Of a stretch of DNA of 61,134 nucleotides, positions 8,566 through 17,701 are shown in pieces (position 1 is the first letter of the stretch; every line of letters begins with the position of its first letter). The position numbers were made by a program, and so were the translations under genes. The DNA lies in assembly GCA_015063745.1 (NCBI GenBank), contig SVTO01000011.1, positions 1-61,134 on the forward strand, read 5' to 3'. The notes beneath the pieces were generated by a model. It was given only the letters and a program-made list of their open reading frames with translations, searched no databases and was not told where the DNA came from. This stretch comes from Oscillospiraceae bacterium. GTDB lineage: Bacteria; Bacillota; Clostridia; Oscillospirales; CAG-272.

Positions 8566-10200
8566 ATGGTTATTACAGAATTGCTGGAAAAAAATGCAAA
8601 ATTATACCCGAATGACGTGGCGCTGGTGGAAGTCAATCCTGCCGCACAGCCCAAGCCCAACCAGACCTGGCGTGAATACAGCCTGATCGAAACAACCCCC
8701 GGCGGACGTTACCGCAGAGAAATGACATGGAAGGATTTTGATACTAAAGCCAACCGTTTCGCCAATCTTCTGCTCACCAGAAAGATCAAAAAGGGCGACA
8801 AGGTGGCAATCCTGCTGATGAACTGCCTGGAATGGCTGCCCATCTATTTCGGTATCCTGAAGACCGGCGCACTGGCGGTTCCCATGAACTACCGTTATAC
8901 CGGCGAGGAAATCAAATACTGTGCGGAACTGGCCGATGTGGATGTGCTGATCTTCGGTGAAGAATTCATCGACCGTGTGGAATCCGTATACAAGGATCTG
9001 CCCAGAGTCAGAGACTGGTTCTATGTAGGCCCCAATGCACCGGAATTTACCGACAGCTATGACGAAATGGTAACCTACTGTTCCTCCATCGCACCCGCTG
9101 TGCCTCTGGAAGAGGAAGAGGATGCCGCCATTTACTTCTCCTCCGGTACCACCGGTTTCCCGAAGGCAATTCTGCATTCCCATACATCCCTGATCAACTC
9201 CTGCCGTACCGAGCAGAATCACCACAGCCAGACCCGTGACGACGTGTTCCTGTGCATCCCGCCCCTGTACCATACCGGCGCGAAAATGCACTGGTTCGGC
9301 AGCCTCCTTTCCGGAAGCAAAGCCGTTATTCTCCGCGGTGTACAGCCGGAATGGGTTCTGCGTGCTGTGTCCGAAGAAGGCTGTACGATAGTATGGCTGC
9401 TGGTGCCGTGGGCACAGGATATTCTGGACGCCATTGACAGAGGCGAATTGAACCTGGACGACTACAGACTATCCCAGTGGCGGCTTATGCACGTAGGTGC
9501 CCAGCCCGTTCCGCCGTCCCTGATCAAGCGCTGGAAGAAGGTATTCCCGAATCATGATTACGACACCAACTACGGTCTGTCCGAATCCATCGGCCCCGGC
9601 TGCGTACATCTGGGTGTGGAAAACATCCATAAGGTAGGCGCCATCGGTGTGGCCGGCCACCTGTGGGAAACCGAAATCGTTCACCCCGACGGAACGCCCG
9701 TGGAAGGGGACGATGTAGGAGAACTGATCGTTCGCGGCCCCGGTGTGATGAAGTGTTATTATAAGAACCCCGAAGCCACCGCCGAAATTCTGAAGGACGG
9801 CTGGCTGTACACAGGGGACATGGCCAAGCGTGACGAAGACGGCTTTATCTATCTGGTAGACCGTAAGAAGGACGTTATCATCACGGGCGGTGAAAACCTG
9901 TATCCCGTGCAGATCGAAGATTTCCTCCGTCAGCATGACAAGATCAAGGACGTAGCCGTAATCGGTCTGCCCGACGAACGTCTGGGTGAAATTGCGGCGG
10001 CCATCATCGAGATCAAGCCCGACATGACCTGCACGGAAGAAGAAATCAACGCTTTCTGCATGGATATGCCCCGCTACAAGCGTCCGAGAAAGATCATCTT
10101 CGCAGATGTTCCCAGAAACCCCACCGGCAAGATCGAAAAGCCGAGACTGCGCGAAATCTACTGCGGCAAGCGCCTGGTGGAAGCGCAGACAACAAAGTAA
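8566..10200 (+). CDS. class I adenylate-forming acyl-CoA ligase under T-box control
   Basis: 544 residues from the ATG at 8566, preceded by TTGAGG. All ANL-superfamily core motifs are present: IYFSSGTTGFPKA (about 189-201, phosphate loop), YGLSES (about 335), GWLYTGDMAKRDEDGF (about 412-427), and PTGKIEKP with the catalytic lysine near the C-terminus. The reaction is acid + ATP + CoA to acyl-CoA via an acyl-AMP. It resembles medium-chain, aromatic or carnitine-type CoA ligases; the substrate is not readable from sequence. It is the only gene between the T-box and a terminator at 10207, so the T-box must act on it. An amino-acid-linked acid substrate is an inference from that regulation. Confidence 0.9.
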   Translation: MVITELLEKNAKLYPNDVALVEVNPAAQPKPNQTWREYSLIETTPGGRYRREMTWKDFDTKANRFANLLLTRKIKKGDKVAILLMNCLEWLPIYFGILKTGALAVPMNYRYTGEEIKYCAELADVDVLIFGEEFIDRVESVYKDLPRVRDWFYVGPNAPEFTDSYDEMVTYCSSIAPAVPLEEEEDAAIYFSSGTTGFPKAILHSHTSLINSCRTEQNHHSQTRDDVFLCIPPLYHTGAKMHWFGSLLSGSKAVILRGVQPEWVLRAVSEEGCTIVWLLVPWAQDILDAIDRGELNLDDYRLSQWRLMHVGAQPVPPSLIKRWKKVFPNHDYDTNYGLSESIGPGCVHLGVENIHKVGAIGVAGHLWETEIVHPDGTPVEGDDVGELIVRGPGVMKCYYKNPEATAEILKDGWLYTGDMAKRDEDGFIYLVDRKKDVIITGGENLYPVQIEDFLRQHDKIKDVAVIGLPDERLGEIAAAIIEIKPDMTCTEEEINAFCMDMPRYKRPRKIIFADVPRNPTGKIEKPRLREIYCGKRLVEAQTTK

Positions 10201-10206
10201 TAGTAC

Positions 10207-10242
10207 AGCAGGTATTTCCACCCCGGGAATGCCTGCTTTTTC
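10207..10242 (+). terminator. rho-independent terminator
   Basis: AGCAGG-ATT pairs with AAT-CCTGCT around a CC/GG-closed loop, followed by TTTTT. It ends the T-box-controlled transcript. Confidence 0.82.
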
Positions 10243-10360
10243 GTTCGTTTCATAAGTGATCGATATGGCTGAATTACGGAATTTTATCTGTCAGCGTGCG
10301 TAATTGTGGAAAACAGACGAAACATTTTCCCGCAGACGTAGCTTTTTTACATACTGTCTA

Positions 10361-10389
10361 TTGCTTTTTCATACAAATTCCTGTATAAT
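10361..10389 (+). promoter_or_regulatory. promoter of LCP-like gene
   Basis: TTGCTT (10361-10366), 17-bp spacer, TATAAT (10384-10389). Confidence 0.6.
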
Positions 10390-10481
10390 AATCTATGTAT
10401 ATTGAAAAGAGTTTGTATTTTGGAAAAATAACGGAATTATACATTATATAATAGGGAAAATACAATTCCCGGGAGAAATAT

Positions 10482-11681
10482 ATGTTGTCTGCATTGAAAA
10501 ATTTTGCCATCACGCTGCTGATTGCCGCTGTGGTATTCGGCGTGGTTGCCTATTTCGCCACCCAGTTTGTAACGGCAACGGTAAGCGATATTCTCGGTTC
10601 CGAAATGTCCGACCTGGGTGACATCATTTCCGGCGAAGTAAACGATCCCGAAGGTGAAACGGAAACCGGCGCGGAAACGGAAACCGGTACGGAAGAAATC
10701 CTGCCGGAAATCAAAGGAAACAGCTTTTCTTTCCTGGTGATATGCTCCGGCTACCGTCCGGATATTTTTGGTGATTATACGCCCACAACGGAAGAACTGC
10801 ACGATAAGATCGATTCCTTCAAAACTGCTTCCGATTCTTACGGTATCCTGTCCAGGGATTACCGTGAAATCACCGCAACCTCCATCGTACTGGTGCGTGC
10901 GGATAAGGAAAGACGGGAATTCACCTATACCTACATCACGCCCGAAACCCGAGTCCATACGGTTACCGGTTATCATACCCTCGGTGAAGTATATGCCCTC
11001 CACGGTTATGAGGCGATCAGCGGTTATGTCCGCGGCCTGACCGGCATTGAAGCGGATTACACATTCCTGCTGGAAGGCTATAATATGGATGAATTCATCC
11101 GTTCCTTCGGGGAAGTACCGGTGTACAATCCGAAGAATATCTACGCGGAAGGGAAGTATCATACCACCCGTTCCGAGACCACCAGAGAATACATCAACGA
11201 TGACGGTGAAGTGGTCGTGGACCATTTCGACAATTCCTTTGTTCTCGCCATGGGAGATCAGAGCTTCAACGAATACGCTTCCCACATTCTGAACACCCTG
11301 AAGGAACGCTCCTCTGCGGAAATCGAAGTCAAGGGGACCTATTCCGTAGCCATCGTGGAAGCCTATATTAAGAAGCTGGCGGAAATGCCTCTGGATGAAT
11401 TCGCCCTGCTTCTGGAAAAAGCACTGGAAATTCCGGAACTGCCGGAAGGTGTTGAACCCGATCCCAATGAAAAGGAACCCATGGATGCGCTTTTCCAGAC
11501 CAATTTCACCGTGGAAGAAATCCCGGACATCTACGAAATGATCTGCGCCGCAAAGGAATTCCAGTCCAGCGTAATCCAGTTCCCCGGCACCTATATTCAG
11601 GAAACCGATGATGCGGATGCCTATTTTGAAGCTGATCAGAAGACCGCTGTCAAGCGCTTCATGCAGTATCGGTTCAACTGA
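10482..11681 (+). CDS. divergent LytR-CpsA-Psr (LCP)-like membrane-anchored protein
   Basis: 399 residues. An N-terminal membrane anchor (about 5-35) precedes a Glu/Thr/Gly-rich linker with repeated ETETG (about 55-75) and an extracellular domain. The order of blocks ATSIVLVRADKERREFTYTY, TPETRV, LGEVYALHG and IEADYTFLLEGYNMDEFIRS follows the LCP fold (cell-wall polymer ligases acting on undecaprenyl-linked glycans). The canonical PRDT segment is replaced by TPETRV and few of the catalytic arginines are evident, so activity is doubtful. It is a single gene behind its own promoter, 48 bp before glyS. Confidence 0.55.
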   Translation: MLSALKNFAITLLIAAVVFGVVAYFATQFVTATVSDILGSEMSDLGDIISGEVNDPEGETETGAETETGTEEILPEIKGNSFSFLVICSGYRPDIFGDYTPTTEELHDKIDSFKTASDSYGILSRDYREITATSIVLVRADKERREFTYTYITPETRVHTVTGYHTLGEVYALHGYEAISGYVRGLTGIEADYTFLLEGYNMDEFIRSFGEVPVYNPKNIYAEGKYHTTRSETTREYINDDGEVVVDHFDNSFVLAMGDQSFNEYASHILNTLKERSSAEIEVKGTYSVAIVEAYIKKLAEMPLDEFALLLEKALEIPELPEGVEPDPNEKEPMDALFQTNFTVEEIPDIYEMICAAKEFQSSVIQFPGTYIQETDDADAYFEADQKTAVKRFMQYRFN

Positions 11682-11728
11682 AAAACGATTGAAAAATAAT
11701 TACATAAAAATCGAAAGGATATATCATT

Positions 11729-13138
11729 ATGTGTGCACGCATGAGCAATGAAGCAAAGACAATGGACAAGATCGTTGCGCTTTGCAAGAACAGAGGTTTT
11801 ATTTTCGCAGGCAGTGAAATTTACGGCGGTCTGTCCAATTCCTGGGACTACGGCCCGCTGGGTGTTGAATTCAAGAACAACGTAAAGAAGGCTTGGTGGA
11901 AGAAGTTCGTTACCGAATGTAAGTACAACGTAGGTCTCGATTCCGCCATCATCATGAACCCCCAGACCTGGGTTGCATCCGGTCACCTGGGCGGTTTCTC
12001 CGACCCTCTGATGGACTGCAAGGTGTGCAAGAGCCGTCACAGAGCCGACAAGCTGATCGAAGAATACGCTTTCGAACATAAGGAAGACATCAATCCCGCT
12101 GGCTGGTCCGATGAAGAAATGTCCAATTTCATCAAGGAAAAGCACATCGTTTGCCCTGACTGCGGCAGCGGCGACTTCACCAATATCCGTAAGTTCAATC
12201 TGATGTTCAAGACCTTTATCGGTGTTACCGAAGACAATTCCAACACCGTATATCTCCGTCCCGAAACTGCACAGGGTATTTTTGTAAACTTCAAGAACGT
12301 AGCACGTTCCACCAGAAAGAAGATGCCCTTCGGTGTAGGTCAGATCGGTAAGTCCTTCCGTAACGAAATCACTCCCGGTAACTTCGTATTCCGTACCCGT
12401 GAATTCGAACAGATGGAACTTGAATTCTTCTGTAAGCCCGGTACCGATATGGAATGGTTCCAGTTCTGGCGCAACTACTGTGCAGAATGGCTGTACAAGC
12501 TGGGTATGCGTGAAGAAAACCTCCGTCTCCGCGATCACTCTCCCGAAGAACTGTGCTTCTACTCCAAGGGCACTACCGACATCGAATTCCTCTTCCCGTT
12601 CGGATGGGGTGAACTGTGGGGCATCGCCGACAGAACAGACTATGACCTGACCCAGCACCAGAACACCAGCGGCGAATCCATGGAATACTTCGATCCCGAA
12701 ACCAATGAAAAGTATGTTCCCTATGTTGTAGAACCTTCCCTGGGTGCTGACCGTGTGGCTCTGGCATTCCTGGTTGACGCATACGATGAAGAAATCGTAG
12801 ATCCCGAGAAGAACGATGTACGTGTGGTTCTCCACCTGCATCCCGCACTGGCTCCCGTAAAGGCTGCCATCCTGCCCCTGTCCAAGAAGCTGGCTGATGA
12901 AGCGGACGAAATCTATGCAGAACTGGCCAAGAAGTTCCCCGTAGAATACGACGATGCCGGCTCCATCGGTAAGCGTTACCGCAGACAGGACGAAATCGGT
13001 ACTCCTTTCTGCATTACCTACGACTTTGAATCCAAGGAAGACGGCTGCGTAACCGTACGTGAAAGAGACTCCATGGAACAGGTTCGTATGCCCATCGCAG
13101 AAGTTGCCGCATACATCGAAAAGCACCTGGAATTCTGA
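11729..13138 (+). CDS. glyS: glycyl-tRNA synthetase, dimeric (alpha2) type
   Basis: 469 residues. It is a class II synthetase of the single-chain type found in many Gram-positives, not the alpha/beta tetramer. N-terminal SRGFIF-like [19 protein letters not shown] (about 25-43), class II motif 2 [20 protein letters not shown], and the C-terminal anticodon domain with [19 protein letters not shown] are evident. A cysteine pair in [11 protein letters not shown] and CPDCGSG could hold zinc. AAAGGA precedes the ATG at 11729; an ATG at 11741 is a possible alternative. No T-box is present upstream of this gene, unlike many Firmicute glyS genes. Confidence 0.96.
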   Translation: MCARMSNEAKTMDKIVALCKNRGFIFAGSEIYGGLSNSWDYGPLGVEFKNNVKKAWWKKFVTECKYNVGLDSAIIMNPQTWVASGHLGGFSDPLMDCKVCKSRHRADKLIEEYAFEHKEDINPAGWSDEEMSNFIKEKHIVCPDCGSGDFTNIRKFNLMFKTFIGVTEDNSNTVYLRPETAQGIFVNFKNVARSTRKKMPFGVGQIGKSFRNEITPGNFVFRTREFEQMELEFFCKPGTDMEWFQFWRNYCAEWLYKLGMREENLRLRDHSPEELCFYSKGTTDIEFLFPFGWGELWGIADRTDYDLTQHQNTSGESMEYFDPETNEKYVPYVVEPSLGADRVALAFLVDAYDEEIVDPEKNDVRVVLHLHPALAPVKAAILPLSKKLADEADEIYAELAKKFPVEYDDAGSIGKRYRRQDEIGTPFCITYDFESKEDGCVTVRERDSMEQVRMPIAEVAAYIEKHLEF

Positions 13139-13188
13139 TTACCCATCCACCGAGCGAAACCTGATTTTCAATAGAAAGAGGGGAGTAT

Positions 13189-14037
13189 ATGCAGTTTACC
13201 GTTCATACTTCCCGTTCCGAAGCCGTATGTACGACCGCGGGCGGGAAACTGATCTCCTTTACACAGGATAATATCCCACTGATCTCCGGTGAATGCAGCG
13301 ACGGACAGCCGGTTTGCTTTCCTGCTGTCTGCGAGTCTGCCGGATCCGGAAAAGAGGAAGAATACTGTGTATTGTCCGAGAATACTTTGCTGTCCTCTCC
13401 TGCTTTTGCGCCCGTTCTGCTGATGCCGGAAAAGGTTTCCTTCGTACTGAATGGAAATGCTCAGACCTGCGCGGCCTTCCCCCACCGTTTTCAGCTGGTG
13501 CATACATACACCGTCAACGAAAATGGATTTTCCGCCAAGTTCACGGCAGTAAACCGGGACGATAAGCCCTTTGTATATCATCCCGATACCGGAAATGTGT
13601 TCTGTCTGCCCATTCCGGAAGGTGCTTCCGCAGACGAATACTGCCTGGAGATCGCTTCTGTGGATACCGCCGGAAAGGCCGAAAAGGGCACTGTAAAGCC
13701 TGCCGGTGAATCTGTCTGCCTGGACGGGACCTGCGACAACAGCATCCGTCTCGCTGACAGTATTTCCGGAATTTCCACGCTGGCCGCTGCCGGTCCTGTG
13801 GAAAAGCAGATCCGTCTGTTCTCCGAAAAAAACGGAACCGGTATCAAAATCGACCCCGTCGGCTTCCGTTCTCTTGCAGTGCAGCTGTATAAAAGCGATG
13901 CATGCATCTGCCTGAAACTTCTCAACTACATTCCCGCCCTGACCACAGAATTGGCTGCCGCAAAGGAAAAAGCACCTGAAACGACAGTTCCTGTGGGCAG
14001 TGAATGTACGGTTGGCTACGTGGTCACAATTCTCTGA
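13189..14037 (+). CDS. galactose mutarotase-like protein, apparently degenerate active site
   Basis: 282 residues with a beta-sandwich pattern resembling the aldose-1-epimerase superfamily: GGKLISFTQDNIPLIS near the start and YTVNENGFSAKFTAVNRDDKPF (at about 105-126; only part is quoted in findings) matching the mutarotase core. The usual GGHPxF catalytic histidine block reads HPDTGNVF here, so the key His spacing is lost and epimerase activity is uncertain. GAAAGAGGGG lies upstream of the ATG. It sits between glyS and rsmA with no obvious pathway link. Confidence 0.6.
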   Translation: MQFTVHTSRSEAVCTTAGGKLISFTQDNIPLISGECSDGQPVCFPAVCESAGSGKEEEYCVLSENTLLSSPAFAPVLLMPEKVSFVLNGNAQTCAAFPHRFQLVHTYTVNENGFSAKFTAVNRDDKPFVYHPDTGNVFCLPIPEGASADEYCLEIASVDTAGKAEKGTVKPAGESVCLDGTCDNSIRLADSISGISTLAAAGPVEKQIRLFSEKNGTGIKIDPVGFRSLAVQLYKSDACICLKLLNYIPALTTELAAAKEKAPETTVPVGSECTVGYVVTIL

Positions 14038-14053
14038 AAATGATGAGGTCAAT

Positions 14054-14980
14054 ATGAATGTTTGTAACCCGGCAGAAGTCCGCGCTTTACTGGAGAGATA
14101 CCAGCTGGCGCCGAAAAAAGGATTCGGTCAGAACTTTCTGATCAATCCCGGTGTACCCCAGCGTATCGCCGAATGTTCCAGAGGCCTTGCGCCCATGGAC
14201 AGATCCGCTGGTGTTCTGGAAATCGGACCCGGCGTCGGTGCGCTGACCCAGTATCTGTCGGAATACTACGATAAGGTAACCGCCATCGAGATTGACAGAG
14301 GCCTGATCCCCCTGCTTGGTGAAGTGTTTGCCGATCACGACAATATTACCGTAGTGAATGCGGATTTTATGGAAACCGATCTGTCCGCGTTCATTGAGGA
14401 GCATTTCTCAGACATTCTCGCGGAAGGCGGTACGGTCAGCATATGCGCCAACCTGCCTTACTATATCACCACTCCCGTGCTCATGCGGATTCTGGAAAAC
14501 TGGTCTCCCGAACTGCCGGTACCTCTGGCCGGAATCACAGTCATGGTCCAGCTGGAAGTAGCCAGACGCATCTGCGCCACAGCGGAAGACGGGGATTACG
14601 GCGCGCTGAGTGCTGCTGTGGGTCTGAAAGCGGATGCCATGAAAATGTTCGATGTATCCGCCGGTAATTTCTACCCGGTACCGAAGGTAGCTTCTTCCGT
14701 ATGCGGTATCGTACCCCACGACGGTATCCGTCAGGTGTATGATCGTGTACCCGAAGATCCGGAAACCGCGGCCAAGTTTGCGCAGTCCGTTACGGACACC
14801 ATCGGAATGGCCTTCGGTCAGAGAAGAAAAACTCTGGTAAACGGCCTCTCCGGTAAGTATGCTAAGGATGTCACTGCTGCGGCTCTGGAAAAAATGGGTT
14901 TACGAACGGATATCCGCGGAGAAAAGCTTTCACCAGCCGAATTCTGCAGACTGACCGCTATTTTGCAGGGAATCGAGTAA
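14054..14980 (+). CDS. rsmA: 16S rRNA dimethyladenosine transferase RsmA (KsgA)
   Basis: 308 residues from the ATG at 14054, 16 bp after the mutarotase stop, with GATGAGG upstream. SAM-binding motif EIGPGVGALTQYL (about 57-69), acidic AIEID (motif II) and catalytic NLPYYITTPVL (about 135-145) define KsgA/Dim1. The start FGQNFLIN (about 22-29) is family-typical. It dimethylates two adenines in helix 45 of 16S rRNA during small-subunit maturation. It is likely co-transcribed with the preceding mutarotase-like gene and ended by the following terminator. Confidence 0.96.
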   Translation: MNVCNPAEVRALLERYQLAPKKGFGQNFLINPGVPQRIAECSRGLAPMDRSAGVLEIGPGVGALTQYLSEYYDKVTAIEIDRGLIPLLGEVFADHDNITVVNADFMETDLSAFIEEHFSDILAEGGTVSICANLPYYITTPVLMRILENWSPELPVPLAGITVMVQLEVARRICATAEDGDYGALSAAVGLKADAMKMFDVSAGNFYPVPKVASSVCGIVPHDGIRQVYDRVPEDPETAAKFAQSVTDTIGMAFGQRRKTLVNGLSGKYAKDVTAAALEKMGLRTDIRGEKLSPAEFCRLTAILQGIE

Positions 14981-14992
14981 TACAATACAAAC

Positions 14993-15031
14993 AAAAACTG
15001 CTGTATCTTTTTCAGACACAGCAGTTTTTTT
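14993..15031 (+). terminator. rho-independent terminator
   Basis: AAAACTGCTGT pairs with ACAGCAGTTTT, followed by more T. It lies between converging rsmA and the lipoprotein gene and could act both ways. Confidence 0.85.
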
Positions 15032-15054
15032 GTGATCGGGATTTTTGTTGGGGT

Positions 15055-16524
15055 TTACTCAGCGGTTTCTTCGGCTGCGCCGTCAGCGGCTTCAAGAGCT
15101 TCCAGAGCGCTGTAGAAATTATTCAGTGTCTGGTTGCAGAAGGAACGCTCTGAACGCATTCTTGCAGCATACTGATTGGCGCCGAAGTAGATTGTATCGG
15201 TGGCCATGTACAAGAGACCGCAGAAGCCGTCCTTAAAGCCGAAATAGTGACCGCAGGGGTCATAGGCAACGGAATCGAATACCAGCTCCAGCATAGCACG
15301 TGTTTCCGGATCGGCGGAGTAACGGGTCTTCAGCAGCTTGTTGTAGTATGTATCCACAACCTCGTTGCCGCTTTCCCAGGACAGACGTTCCAGAACAGCA
15401 CCGACCATTTCGGGATTCTTGATACAGCCGGAAACCGTCATCAGACCGTTGCAGTTCAGACTGTAGTAACGGTCCTGTTCTTCATCCCTCTTCGGGAAGG
15501 GAACAACACCGGAATCAAACTCCGTAACGGTAACCACACTCTCCATCATGGAGGACAAAGAGGCTCTGAACAGCGTGTCGCCCATGACATATTCGCGGAT
15601 CGGCATCTGTGTGGCAACGTCAGTATTGACGGAACCGGGATTTTCAAACAGACGGTAAAGCTTATCTAAAACCGCATAAGTGTTTTCGTTGTTGAACACG
15701 AGCTTGTGCTTGTTGGTTTCGGGATCCAGCTCGGTCAAAAACAGCTCGCATCCGGTCAGGAATGCAAAGGATTCGGCCAGTTCCATACCGAAAACATCGT
15801 CCTCGGACAGATAGGAACCGTCGCCGTCGCGGTCGTTGCGTACTGCAATGGACATATCAATCATCTTGTCCAGCGTCCACTTGCCTTCGTTTACCAGCGT
15901 ATAGGGGTCTTCCAGATTGTTGTCTTCGATCATATTCTTGTTGAAGAAAATACAGGCAGGGTCGGTGATGAGCAGATCAGATACGATATAATGGATCTGC
16001 TTGCCCATACGCAGCGCTTCGATCTGCTCACCGTTGTACCAGGGATTGGAGAAATCCACATAGGGAAGATAGGTGGAGTCATACAGGAAACCACCGGTTA
16101 CCAGATCCGCCACGTGGGAAATTCTGTGCAGGAACAGAAGCTGATACACATCATCGTTGGCCTTGAACAGATTGGTGTATTCTTCATAGGTTACATCGTA
16201 ATCCTCGTTGAAGCTGATGACCACATCCAGAGCCTGTTCAACGGTCTTTTCGCGGCGGTATACAGCATCATCCATATTGTCTCCGGTGAGTTCATCGGCG
16301 AAGTACTGATCTTTCCACGCGGAAGAACCGAAGAAGCCGGCGCGGAAGGAAGCACCGTCAAAGGTCGTGCCTTCGGGAACGGTATGGGGCGTACGGGTTT
16401 CCACAGGTTCGGTGACTGCTTCGGTGACAGCATCGGTTTCCGTGGGGGTGTTATCTGCAGTACCGCAGGCGGCAAGCTGAGTCAGCATAGCAGCAGTCAG
16501 CAGAATCGTTGCTAATTTTTTCAT
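15055..16524 (-). CDS. extracellular solute-binding lipoprotein (sugar ABC-type)
   Basis: 489 residues. The lipoprotein signal MKKLATILLTAAMLTQLAAC gives a lipobox Cys at about position 20, followed by a Thr/Glu-rich linker (about 22-45) and a family-1-like binding fold. LLITDPACIFFNKNMIED and YTLVNEGKWTLDKMIDMS are typical of carbohydrate-binding components. It would sit on the outer face of the membrane. No permease or ATPase gene is adjacent, so it is an orphan whose partners lie elsewhere. It is divergent from an AraC regulator at 16705, which probably controls it. Confidence 0.88.
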   Translation of the reverse strand: MKKLATILLTAAMLTQLAACGTADNTPTETDAVTEAVTEPVETRTPHTVPEGTTFDGASFRAGFFGSSAWKDQYFADELTGDNMDDAVYRREKTVEQALDVVISFNEDYDVTYEEYTNLFKANDDVYQLLFLHRISHVADLVTGGFLYDSTYLPYVDFSNPWYNGEQIEALRMGKQIHYIVSDLLITDPACIFFNKNMIEDNNLEDPYTLVNEGKWTLDKMIDMSIAVRNDRDGDGSYLSEDDVFGMELAESFAFLTGCELFLTELDPETNKHKLVFNNENTYAVLDKLYRLFENPGSVNTDVATQMPIREYVMGDTLFRASLSSMMESVVTVTEFDSGVVPFPKRDEEQDRYYSLNCNGLMTVSGCIKNPEMVGAVLERLSWESGNEVVDTYYNKLLKTRYSADPETRAMLELVFDSVAYDPCGHYFGFKDGFCGLLYMATDTIYFGANQYAARMRSERSFCNQTLNNFYSALEALEAADGAAEETAE

Positions 16525-16568
16525 TTCAGAAAACCTCCGTATTGTTCGATTGGATCCTTTACGAATAG

Positions 16569-16597
16569 ATTATACCATAGTATACAATGGATTACAA
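16569..16597 (-). promoter_or_regulatory. promoter of the solute-binding lipoprotein
   Basis: Minus strand TTGTAA (16597-16592), 17-bp spacer, TATAAT (16574-16569). Confidence 0.65.
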
Positions 16598-16638
16598 TGC
16601 ACAAAAACACAAATTATATGCACAAAACGTGAGTCCTA

Positions 16639-16667
16639 TTGCATTTTGTGAAATTATGCAGTATAAT
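16639..16667 (+). promoter_or_regulatory. promoter of the divergent AraC regulator
   Basis: TTGCAT (16639-16644), 17-bp spacer, TATAAT (16662-16667). Its -35 lies 42 bp from the -35 of the oppositely directed promoter, leaving room for a shared AraC site. Confidence 0.65.
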
Positions 16668-16704
16668 AATATTGTGCTGCCGCGCACGGAACAGGAGGGA
16701 ATTT

Positions 16705-17655
16705 ATGTACAAAGATATTGCTTATCCGGAAAGCGAAGAAGACGTGCTGATAACGGATAATAAACCGTTGTCCGTGACAGCTGCGGGAAACTATAAAGCA
16801 CAGAATACCCCTGTCACACTCATGGAACGTCCCGGAAAACGGGAGGATTATCAGATATATTACGTAGCGGATGGCCTGATCCATTATTTCGACGAATACG
16901 ATCAGGAATTCCTATTGGACAAAGGACATCTTCTGATTATTCGTCCCGGTGAAAAAGAGAAGTGTGTGCTTCACGCGGAAGAACAGCCGGAAGCTTATTG
17001 GGTACGCTTTACCGGAAGAGATGCGGATAATCTGCTGGAAAGGTATCAGTTTTCCAAAGGGACAAATGTTTACTATATCGGTACCTCTTCGGATTACCAG
17101 TGGATTTTCGGACAGATGATCCGTGAACTGCAGCTGATGCGTGACAATTATGAAGAAATGCTGACTCTGGATCTCAGACAGCTGTTTCTGATCAGCAGTC
17201 GGTATCTGCAGGAACGGAACAGGGTGGGAGAAACCATACTGGACGAAGTGGAAGAAGCCGCCCGGTATTTCAGCGAAAACTATACAAAACCAATCTCCGT
17301 AGAAGATTATGCCAGAGAACGCGGGATAACCGCAAACTGGTTGACTCAGAATTTCCGGAAAATAACAAAATACACGCCGCTGCAGTACATCATCCGTCTG
17401 CGCATGACCTATGCCAAGAACCTGATCGACAATACTAAATGTACAGTTGAGCAGATTGCCGCTGCGGTGGGGTACGACAATCCCCTGTATTTCAGCCGCT
17501 TGTTCAAAAAGCATACCGGCATGACCACGTCGGAATATAAAAAACGAACACAGCACGCAGGCAGCAGGGAATATGTCCCCCTGCAGTACACTATCAATAT
17601 GCGGAAATTCGAAATCCTCAATCAAAACGGTGTTATAAGCGATACAACAAAATAA
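16705..17655 (+). CDS. AraC-family transcriptional regulator
   Basis: 316 residues from the ATG at 16705, preceded by ACAGGAGGG. The N-terminal cupin-type arm contains LLDKGHLLIIRPGEKEKC (about 70-88). The C-terminal tandem helix-turn-helix (about 185-285) contains ITANWLTQNFRKITKYTPLQY and VGYDNPLYFSRLFKKHTGM. It is divergent from the sugar-binding lipoprotein, whose sugar is the likely inducer. A tail of about 30 residues after the HTH is longer than usual. Confidence 0.92.
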   Translation: MYKDIAYPESEEDVLITDNKPLSVTAAGNYKAQNTPVTLMERPGKREDYQIYYVADGLIHYFDEYDQEFLLDKGHLLIIRPGEKEKCVLHAEEQPEAYWVRFTGRDADNLLERYQFSKGTNVYYIGTSSDYQWIFGQMIRELQLMRDNYEEMLTLDLRQLFLISSRYLQERNRVGETILDEVEEAARYFSENYTKPISVEDYARERGITANWLTQNFRKITKYTPLQYIIRLRMTYAKNLIDNTKCTVEQIAAAVGYDNPLYFSRLFKKHTGMTTSEYKKRTQHAGSREYVPLQYTINMRKFEILNQNGVISDTTK

Positions 17656-17690
17656 AAAAACAGCACGCCCGGTTTTGGACGTGCTGTTTT
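17654..17690. terminator. bidirectional terminator
   Basis: An ACAGCACG/CGTGCTGT stem is flanked by A-run and T-run, between the convergent AraC gene and nifJ. Confidence 0.82.
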
Positions 17691-17701
17691 CGTATGTCGA
17701 A

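Noticed and set aside
11682-11728. T-box or glycine riboswitch before glyS
   Set aside because: The gap is only 47 bp and contains just a ribosome site.
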